64,000 nucleotides of DNA from CAVQBJ01 sp963819075 (GTDB lineage Bacteria > Actinomycetota > Thermoleophilia > Solirubrobacterales > Solirubrobacteraceae), in NCBI GenBank assembly GCA_963819075.1, contig CAWFUP010000002.1:868001-932000 (forward strand). Reading direction: 5' to 3'. This document shows, piece after piece, positions 50,783 to 58,022 of this stretch (positions are counted from its first letter, which is position 1; the number at the start of each line of letters is the position of its first letter). The position numbers were made by a program, and so were the translations under genes. The notes under the pieces were generated by a model that was given only the letters and a program-made list of their open reading frames with translations, did no database searches and was not told the origin of the DNA.

Positions 50783-52783
50783 TCACGCGGCCGTGCGCGC
50801 GGCGGGCGCTGTCCGGCGCTCGTGCAGCTCGTCGCACAGCGCCGCGACCACGTCGGGACGGAACTGAGCTCCGCTGCAGCGCCGTAGCTCCTCGATCGCG
50901 GCGTCGAGAGTGCGCGCTTGGCTGTAGGGACGCTCGGAGACCATCGCGTCGAAGGCGTCGCACGCGCAGATGATGCTCGCGCCGATGGGGATGCTGTCGC
51001 CTTCGATCTGGTCGGGGTAGCCGCTGCCGTCGTGGCGCTCGTGACTCCAGCGCACGAGCTCGGCGGCGGGTGCGAGGCACGGCGCGGCGAGCACGATTCG
51101 CTCGCCGATCACGGTGTGCGTTCTCATGAACGCCCACTCGTCGTCGTCGAGCGGTCCGGGCTTGTTGAGGATGCTGTCGGGGATCGCGAGCTTGCCGATG
51201 TCGTGCAGTTCGGCCGCGGAGCCGACGCGCTTGATCTCGTGCTCGGGCAACCCCAATCGCTCGGCCACGCTCACCGCGAGGTCGGTGACGCCCATGATGT
51301 GCTCGTCCAGGCCGGGGTTACGCTCGCTGAGCACCTTCAGCAGCACGTCGGTGCTCTGGCGGCTAGCCGACGCTCGTCCCGTCTTGTGCTCGTACATGCG
51401 CTGGTCGGCAACGCGCATGGCGTTCTCGGCGGTCGACGCTTCGCTGGGAAGGTGAGTCGCGCCGAAGGAGCAACCGATGGTGAACGCCTCGCCTCGCTCC
51501 GACAGCGCCTCGCAGGCCGCCTCGGCGAGCTCGGCGCCCTTCGTCGGGTCGGTGCGCGCGAGCACGCAGAACTCGTCGCCGCCCATGCGGTACGCGGTGC
51601 CGCAGCCATCGACGCGAACGCGCAGCCGCTCGCCGAGGCGCACCAGCAGCGCGTCGCCGGCCGGATGGCCGAACGTGTCGTTGTACTGCTTGAAGCCATC
51701 GAGATCAAAGAGCGCGAGCATGAGCTGCTCGCCGTCGCCCAGCCGGTCGATCTGCGTGCCGAGGTCGCGCATCAGCGCACGGCGGTTGCCCAGTCCGGTG
51801 AGCGCGTCGCTGTGCGCCTCCTCGCGACTCGCCGCCAGCAAACGCGCGTTCTCGGCGACCAGGCGCCGCAGGCTGACGGTCATCAGCCGCAGGGCGTTCC
51901 CGAGCGCGTCGCGTGGGCCGCGCGGCGTCACCTCGACGTCGAGGTCGCCGTGCGCGATCGTCTCGGCGATCCCAACGGTGCTGCGCAGGTACTCGACCAT
52001 CGAGTCGAAGTCGTCGGCCATCTCCCCGAGCTCGTCGCGGCTGCGCACGGGTACGCGCTCGACGATCTCACCCTCGGAGATCGCCTTAGCCGCGTGACCG
52101 ATGGCCCGCACGGCGCGCGTCACCTTGTGCGCAAAGGTGATGGCCACGATCAGCGCCACCGCGACCGCAAAGCCCAGCAGCAGCAGGATCAGCAGCTGAC
52201 CGACCTGGTAGCTGGATCGCGACGCCGACGCCGCCGCATTTGCGGTGCTCACCTTGTGGCCAGACCACGCCGTGATCAGCGACTTCAACACGTTGTACTC
52301 GGCGTCACCCGCACCGTCGCCGACCACGGTCCCGGCCTGCAACGCGCGGCCCTGATCGGCCAGCGCATGAAACGGGGCGGTGATAGCCACATAGCGAAAG
52401 AAATCGGTGCTGAACGCGTCATACAGCGCCCGATCCTGCGAATCCAAGACGAGGCCCTGAGCCCGGTAGGACCGCAGCAACTGGTGCATGAGCGTCAGGT
52501 CGCCGTCCAGATCGCCGTCGATGCCATTCACGCTGGGACGATCGGCGGGCAGGGCGATGATGTAGTGCAACTGGTCCTTGCGGTACTTGTTCATCAGCGC
52601 GTTGATGTCACCGACGGTGCGCGTGCTCGGCACGACCCTCTCGGCGAGCCGGCTCAGCTGGTGGTTGTCGCTGCTCAGGCGAGCGAGCGAAAACAATCCG
52701 ACGGTCAGGATCAGCGCCAAGCCGACGCCGAACGCGGCCAGCAGCTTGGAGCGCAGTGAAATTCTCATTGCAGTCGCGGTCAT
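50783..52783 (-). CDS. Membrane-bound GGDEF and HD-GYP protein (cyclic-di-GMP turnover)
   Basis: 666 residues. Two membrane segments (about 13-33 and 193-217) enclose an extracytoplasmic helical sensor of about 155 residues; a HAMP region follows. The GGDEF domain begins at SDALTGLGNRRAL and keeps AYRMGGDEFCVLA; no RxxD inhibitory site precedes it. The HD-GYP domain has AELHDIGKLAIPDSIL and SHERHDGSGYP, so both synthesis and hydrolysis sites look intact. ATG 52783, with an alternative ATG five codons later. Upstream on the same strand lies the double-GGDEF gene. Confidence 0.93.
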   Translation of the reverse strand: MTATAMRISLRSKLLAAFGVGLALILTVGLFSLARLSSDNHQLSRLAERVVPSTRTVGDINALMNKYRKDQLHYIIALPADRPSVNGIDGDLDGDLTLMHQLLRSYRAQGLVLDSQDRALYDAFSTDFFRYVAITAPFHALADQGRALQAGTVVGDGAGDAEYNVLKSLITAWSGHKVSTANAAASASRSSYQVGQLLILLLLGFAVAVALIVAITFAHKVTRAVRAIGHAAKAISEGEIVERVPVRSRDELGEMADDFDSMVEYLRSTVGIAETIAHGDLDVEVTPRGPRDALGNALRLMTVSLRRLVAENARLLAASREEAHSDALTGLGNRRALMRDLGTQIDRLGDGEQLMLALFDLDGFKQYNDTFGHPAGDALLVRLGERLRVRVDGCGTAYRMGGDEFCVLARTDPTKGAELAEAACEALSERGEAFTIGCSFGATHLPSEASTAENAMRVADQRMYEHKTGRASASRQSTDVLLKVLSERNPGLDEHIMGVTDLAVSVAERLGLPEHEIKRVGSAAELHDIGKLAIPDSILNKPGPLDDDEWAFMRTHTVIGERIVLAAPCLAPAAELVRWSHERHDGSGYPDQIEGDSIPIGASIICACDAFDAMVSERPYSQARTLDAAIEELRRCSGAQFRPDVVAALCDELHERRTAPAARTAA

Positions 52784-52921
52784 CGTCCGCTACGAGCGCG
52801 GACTTGAACCGAGGATGCCCCTAGCGGGCACCCACTACGACACGCGTCCGGCCGACGGCTGCCATTACCGCATTTCGGCGGACGCCGCGGATCGGATGGG
52901 CGTGGCGCCGCCTGGCTCTGC

Positions 52922-55138
52922 CTACGCGGCGACGGGAGGCGCGGTCACGGGCGCGGCGGCCTGGCGGACCCGGTCTCGGCCGCTCGTCTTCGCGCGCCGC
53001 AGCGCGGCATCGGCCGCAGCGAACAGGGCCTCGTAGTCAAACGGCTCGCCCGCGGGGCTGATGGCGACGCCAATGGACACGGTCACGGGGATGCCGGCGA
53101 TCGGCTCGCTGCTCACTGCGTCGCGGATGCGCTCGGCGACGGCGGACGGCTCGGGGCTTGCGCCGACGAGCAGAGCGACGAACTCCTCTCCGCCGATCCG
53201 ATACACCGGGTCGCACAGCCGGACGCCGGCCTGAATGCGCTCGGCGACGCCGACGAGCACATGGTCGCCGCACGCGTGGCCGTGCTGATCGTTGATCGCC
53301 TTGAAGTGGTCGAGGTCGGCCACCATCAGCGCGACGGACTGAACGCGTCCGCTGGTGCCCTGCGCGAGCTCGGCGGTGCGCGTCTGCAGCGCGTTGCGGT
53401 TGAGTAGGCCCGTGAGTTCGTCGGTGGCGGCGGCCCAGCGCTGGCGCATCGTGATCGCGCCGACGGCGTTGCCGACAATGGACACCGCGCCGAGCAGGGC
53501 CAGCGGGAAGACGAGGATGGCTGGGTTGTCGAGCACCTGATGGGCACCGATCAGCAACGCAACCCCCGTCATCAGGGCGCCGGTCGCCGCGGCCATGACG
53601 GTCGCGGCCGGCGCCGGGAAGGCGGCCGCGTTGGAGAACATGACGATCGTCAGGAACGGGAGCGCGAACAGCATGCTCTGTTGTGCGACGGCGAGGCCGA
53701 GACCGATCGAGGCGTTGATCGACGTCACGATGAAGATCGATGCGTACTCGGGCTGCCTCAGACGTGGGACGACTTTCCGATCGATCACCTGCGCGACGCC
53801 GACGGCGATCGCGACCGGCACCAGAGAGCGCCAGCCGAGCCACGGGAGGGAGCACATGAGCACGGCGAAGGTGAGCGGGTTGATCGTCCTCGCGATGGTC
53901 GTCAGCCGTTGGTTGAGGTCGAGCATGTGTTGGCGCTCGTCTGCGGTGCGGATGACGAAGTTGCGCGGCACGTCGTCGTGGCGGCTTCGCTCCGCGGACA
54001 GGTCGCCGGTCGGCTGGGCCGCCGACACCGTGGCGCGCGGCGCAGCGCGGCGATCCGGGGTGGAGACGGGGTCCGTCCGCTCGGCGCTCTCGGCGGCCGC
54101 GACCGTCGCGTCCTTGCGCGCGGCCTCGACGCGAACGCAGTCGCGCCCGGCAGCCTTGGCGCGGTACAACGCCCGATCGGCGCTCGCGAAGAGCCGCGCA
54201 TACTCCCGCTCGCGCACGTCCGACGACGCCACTCCGAGCGACATCGTGACCGGGAGCCCGGCGATCGCGTCGCGGCAGACCGCGATGCGCAACTCCTCGG
54301 CGAGATCGCTCGCCCGGCGTGCTGCCGCGCCGCGCAGCAGCACGACGAACTCCTCGCCGCCGAAGCGATACAAGGCGCTTGGATCGGCGACCACACTCGC
54401 GAGTCGCTGTGCCACCTCGACGATCACCGCGTCGCCCCACGCGTGACCGTGCTCGTCGTTGATCGTCTTGAAGTGATCGATGTCCCCCACGATGACCGCC
54501 GCTTCGCCGTCGGTGCCGGCTCTGACAGGCCAGAGCTCGGCCGCTCGGGCATGCAGCGCCGCGCGATTGAGCAGGCCGGTCAGCGGGTCGACGACGACGG
54601 CTTGACGCGAGTCCTCTTCGGCTGAAAGCGTGCGCGAGCCGAGGATCGTGATCGTCACCAACAGCAGCACCGGGAACATGACGACCGGGGGAAGCATCGC
54701 GACGGTGTGCGGCATGAACGCAAACCCGGACGCGATCATCGCCGCGGCCGTGATCACAGCCCCTACCGCGACCACGCGCCGTGGGTAGATGGGCGCCGCG
54801 ATGAGCATCGGGAAGACGAGGATCGACAGCATGTACATCCTCGGACCGCTGGCCAACGCGATCGACGCGACAATGGCCACCTGCGCGATCACCCACACGC
54901 CGGCAAGCACATACTCCGGTCGCGCAAGCGTGGGCGCCCGCCGCTCGAGGACGAGCAACGCGATCGCCGCGAGCACGAGCGGCCCCTGCATCCTGATGCC
55001 GTACACCGGCACCGACACGACGGCGGCAACGGCAAGCAACGCAAGCGAGCGGCGTTTCGCCGCTCGCAACCCTGCGCTCATATCGAGCAGGCGCGCCCGC
55101 TCCAACTCGTCACGACAGAGCCAGCTGCTGAGGCGCAT
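52922..55138 (-). CDS. Tandem membrane-GGDEF/membrane-GGDEF diguanylate cyclase
   Basis: 738 residues from ATG 55138. Half one: about six membrane segments (32-165), then GGDEF with DPLTGLLNR at 184-192 and FGGEEF at 259-264. Half two: about five membrane segments (425-565), then GGDEF with DELTGLLNR at 573-581 and IGGEEF at 648-653. The two halves are related, as if by duplication and fusion. Only the second has the inhibitory RxxD site (RLCD at 640-643, five residues before GGEEF). Both active motifs look functional. A linker of about 85 residues, rich in Ala, Arg and Asp, joins the halves. Confidence 0.92.
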   Translation of the reverse strand: MRLSSWLCRDELERARLLDMSAGLRAAKRRSLALLAVAAVVSVPVYGIRMQGPLVLAAIALLVLERRAPTLARPEYVLAGVWVIAQVAIVASIALASGPRMYMLSILVFPMLIAAPIYPRRVVAVGAVITAAAMIASGFAFMPHTVAMLPPVVMFPVLLLVTITILGSRTLSAEEDSRQAVVVDPLTGLLNRAALHARAAELWPVRAGTDGEAAVIVGDIDHFKTINDEHGHAWGDAVIVEVAQRLASVVADPSALYRFGGEEFVVLLRGAAARRASDLAEELRIAVCRDAIAGLPVTMSLGVASSDVREREYARLFASADRALYRAKAAGRDCVRVEAARKDATVAAAESAERTDPVSTPDRRAAPRATVSAAQPTGDLSAERSRHDDVPRNFVIRTADERQHMLDLNQRLTTIARTINPLTFAVLMCSLPWLGWRSLVPVAIAVGVAQVIDRKVVPRLRQPEYASIFIVTSINASIGLGLAVAQQSMLFALPFLTIVMFSNAAAFPAPAATVMAAATGALMTGVALLIGAHQVLDNPAILVFPLALLGAVSIVGNAVGAITMRQRWAAATDELTGLLNRNALQTRTAELAQGTSGRVQSVALMVADLDHFKAINDQHGHACGDHVLVGVAERIQAGVRLCDPVYRIGGEEFVALLVGASPEPSAVAERIRDAVSSEPIAGIPVTVSIGVAISPAGEPFDYEALFAAADAALRRAKTSGRDRVRQAAAPVTAPPVAA

Positions 55139-55806
55139 GATCCCCGCATCGGTCGCCACAGCCGTTGTCCGGACCCTACGCCTCAGTATGGCCGCATTTC
55201 TCGAACAGCCGTCCAGGCCGCCATGAACGCAACTCCGCCGAGCACCTACACCAACAGGCGCCCTGGCCGGCGCGACGTAATCGGCGGTCAGGCGAGCGAC
55301 GATGCGTCGATGCACGTCATGTGCGCCTGACGGCAAACGGCACGCTCGCTGAAGTCGCGCACATGTACGCGGGCCGGTCGCCGACCTTCGGGACATCGGC
55401 TCGCAGGCAGGCGTCGAGGTCGAGCAGGACGAGAGCTTCGGCGAAGCAGGACTCCCCCGGGAGGGCTCGCCGAGCTGGCGATCACTGCCGTCGACCGATC
55501 GCAGACAATCTCGCGACCGGGCCGGACGAGCGGAACGTCGCGATTCCGATCGTACGGTCTGCAGCGGCCCCGAGCGTGTAAGCGCTCACGCGTGCGGAGC
55601 ATCTTAGAGCCCGTGACGGTCGGCCTGTCAGCGTCCGAGGGACCCAAGTACCCGCGCCGCCAGCCGCGCGAGTCAGGAACCGGCGGCACATGCCCGTCGA
55701 CGCTCGATAGGGTGCGGCACGTGAGCGGCCCGCTGACGCTTGACGCGCCGTCGCGCTTCCTTCCGGGACATCAGCGTCGGTTTAGAGGCATCGCTCGTGA
55801 TCGCTT
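55139..55806. other. Non-coding gap of 668 bp
   Basis: I see no gene, RNA or clear repeat here. Short open frames on both strands have Arg/Pro-rich translations without domains. Promoters for the double-GGDEF gene probably lie near 55150-55250. Confidence 0.4.
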
Positions 55807-57018
55807 CTATGCCGGGCTCGGGGCTGCGTTCTGGAAGGCGGGCTGCGGCCGGCTGAGTCCGTTTCTTGCGGGCGTTGGTGCCGCCGCATCCCAGTTCGCC
55901 GGGCTCAGGGCTGCGTTCTGGAAGGCGGACTGCGGCCGGCTGAGTCCGTTTCTTGCGGGCGTTGGCGCCGGCGCGCCCCGGTTCGCCGGGTTCGGCGCTG
56001 GGTCTTGGAAGGCCGGCTGAGGTTGGCTCAGTTCGCTTCTCGGGGGCGTTGACAGTGGCTGCTCTGAGCTCTGCGGAGCCGCTTCGGTTTGCTCGCGCAG
56101 GCTGAGCAGGCCGACGGGTAGTGGGGTGAGCATCAGCGCGGCGAGCAGTGCATAGCCCCACCATGGTAGGGTCGCTCGGGCCGCGAGGGTCGAGAGCGTA
56201 CGGCCGGCGAGGTGCGCCGTGATGATGCCGGCGTGGCCCGGGTGGATCGTGGTGTGGGCGGCGCCGAGCGTGACGCGCAGCGGGAGCACGCCGCCGTTCA
56301 CCAGTCGCGCCTGAAGCGCGCTGGGTGCGTGCGCGAGCGCGGCCGCTGTGTTCGTGGCGCCGTTGGGCGCTGGTGCGTGTAGGCGTTGGCTTGCGGTTGC
56401 GAGCGGGCTGACCGGGCCGGCGCTTGTGATCGTGGCCCGTACGAACGGTCGCGTGAGGTATATCGGCAGCGCGATTGCGCCGCCGATCGTCAGCGAGCGG
56501 ATGCTGGGACGCGCCCCGTGTGGGAGCGTGCGGACGAGGATCGCTCCGGCCACGAGCACGGCGAGCGCCCAGGGGAGGCAGAGCACCAGCCATCCCACCA
56601 GCGGCGCGATCAGTACCGGGACGCCGACGATGGCGCCGCGCGTGAGCATCCAGCCGTCGTCGGAGGAGTCGAGGTCGCCTCTTGTGCGGAAGCTGCCGTC
56701 CGGCAGCAGCGCGGCGATTCGGTGCATGTAGACCTCGCCGGTGTTCGGCACCCGGAAGGCCACGATCATCCCCTGATGCAGCGCTGCGCGGTCGAGTGGT
56801 CGCGTCAGTACGAGGCTGCCGGCCGGGGCGGTCGTGCCCATCGAGGGTGTGCGCATGACCAGCACGTGTCCCCCGCTGATGGTCCACGCGCCCAGGCCGG
56901 TGGCGATGATCACGCACGCGACGGCCGGCAGCCAGAGCGCGTAGCGGGGCACGTGCGACAGCCGACGAGTCGTCTCGTGGGCTGTCGCGGTCGCCTGCCC
57001 CGGCTCACGTGCGGGCAT
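55807..57018 (-). CDS. SipW-like (S26B) signal peptidase I with repetitive C-terminal tail
   Basis: 403 residues. A membrane anchor (29-47) is followed by the catalytic Ser59 in RTPSMGTTAPAGSLVLTRP, His99 in GEVYMHRI and acidic residues in RTRGDLDSSDDGWM (113-123), the Ser-His-Asp set of ER/SipW-type signal peptidases rather than Ser-Lys of LepB. One or two helices (about 130-175) follow, then a beta-rich outer domain (about 190-285), another membrane segment (about 290-310) and a Pro/Ala/Gln-rich tail of 29-residue repeats. It begins 25 bases after the TasA-like gene stop; the pair and the LamG gene probably form its substrate set. Confidence 0.88.
   Translation of the reverse strand: MPAREPGQATATAHETTRRLSHVPRYALWLPAVACVIIATGLGAWTISGGHVLVMRTPSMGTTAPAGSLVLTRPLDRAALHQGMIVAFRVPNTGEVYMHRIAALLPDGSFRTRGDLDSSDDGWMLTRGAIVGVPVLIAPLVGWLVLCLPWALAVLVAGAILVRTLPHGARPSIRSLTIGGAIALPIYLTRPFVRATITSAGPVSPLATASQRLHAPAPNGATNTAAALAHAPSALQARLVNGGVLPLRVTLGAAHTTIHPGHAGIITAHLAGRTLSTLAARATLPWWGYALLAALMLTPLPVGLLSLREQTEAAPQSSEQPLSTPPRSELSQPQPAFQDPAPNPANRGAPAPTPARNGLSRPQSAFQNAALSPANWDAAAPTPARNGLSRPQPAFQNAAPSPA
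55810..56037 (-). repeat. Three 87-bp repeats encoding the signal peptidase tail
   Basis: Residues 328-356, 357-385 and 386-403 are successive copies of a 29-residue unit with core NGLSRPQPAFQNAA and APTPAR; the last copy is cut by the stop codon. DNA copies are 87 bp long and highly similar. Confidence 0.85.
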
Positions 57019-57043
57019 TGCTGCTCGCCGCCTTTGTGATTCG

Positions 57044-57745
57044 TTACTGGTTGATCGTCCAGGTGAACGGCTGGGTGGCCTGGAGGCCCTGGTCGGCGTT
57101 GGTCGCCGTCGTGTCGAGCTTTGTGCTGACCACGATCGTGTCCGACGCGGCCGCGGCCAGACCCGCGCCGATCGTCACTGCGCCGTTGGTGTTCAACGTC
57201 GTCAGCGTGTACGTGTTCGACAGCGCCGGGCACGCGCTGCCCTGTGCCGGGTAGTAGCACACCGCGGCGCCGTTGCCGATCGTTATGTCGACCTTGCCGC
57301 AGAACCCCGCGGAGGTGTCGTTGCCGTAGTAGCTGCCCGTGCCGGCCGCCGCGCAGGCCCCGGGTGTCACCGTGAACGTCGAGGCGTTGGCGGTGCCGAC
57401 GTTTTGGAAGGTCATCGTTTGCGTGTTCGCCGCGCCGCCCGGCACCTGCCCAACCGGCGCACCGAACGTGTCGATCGTGGCGCAGGCCGAGCTGTTCGTG
57501 GTGAACGGCGTGTTCGTACCGCCGGTCGAGTAGCACGTGTTCGCGCCCTGGGTCTCCTTGAGCACGATCGCCCCGGCCGTGAACGTGCCGTTCTGAGTGA
57601 TCGTCGCGTTGAACGCGCCGAGCGCGCCCATCGTGGTCAAGCCGACACCCAGGCTCGCCAGTACCGCTGCCAGCATCGTGAACACCGCACGCCGTCTGCG
57701 ACGCTGACGCGGCTCGCCCGACTGTGATCCTCTATGAAGTCCCAT
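57044..57745 (-). CDS. TasA/camelysin-like secreted protein with SipW-type signal
   Basis: 233 residues from ATG 57745, preceded by AAAGGGGG. A strongly basic N-terminus (RQRRRRRAV) and a hydrophobic segment (22-42) end in TMGALGAFNATITQNGTFTAG, the signal and first strand typical of SipW-processed TasA/camelysin proteins. The mature part is Thr/Asn/Gly-rich, with six or more cysteines, including CYSTGGTNTPF (71-81) and the pair Cys163-Cys172 (CYYPAQGSAC). Candidate major fibre subunit. An open frame upstream of the ATG lacks similarity. Confidence 0.8.
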   Translation of the reverse strand: MGLHRGSQSGEPRQRRRRRAVFTMLAAVLASLGVGLTTMGALGAFNATITQNGTFTAGAIVLKETQGANTCYSTGGTNTPFTTNSSACATIDTFGAPVGQVPGGAANTQTMTFQNVGTANASTFTVTPGACAAAGTGSYYGNDTSAGFCGKVDITIGNGAAVCYYPAQGSACPALSNTYTLTTLNTNGAVTIGAGLAAAASDTIVVSTKLDTTATNADQGLQATQPFTWTINQ

Positions 57746-58022
57746 GACACAAATCCCCCTTTGACGGTCAGGTCTTATCGGGCTGTTGCCGACCGAACCC
57801 AAGCCGCCTACGTCACATGTCCAGTTTCACCCAGCCACGCTGCAGGCCTGGACGCACCCCGCGCGGCCGGCTCGGCGTCCAGAATCGACGCGGCCGCTAC
57901 CGCGCCCGGGAGGCCCAGCGCTCGTGTGCTGGCTACTCGACGAGCGCGGCGTCTGGCGCCGCGTGTGCGCGACGCCGGGACCCCCAATTGGTGGCGAGCG
58001 CTCGGCGGGCGGCGTCTGGCGT

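Noticed and set aside
55165..55581. 138-residue plus-strand open frame in the gap before the signal peptidase
   Set aside because: Composition is typical of random frames, with no ribosome site and no domain.
57746..58022. Cyclic-di-GMP riboswitch before the TasA-like gene
   Set aside because: The conserved GEMM core sequences could not be found in this gap or upstream of the LamG gene.
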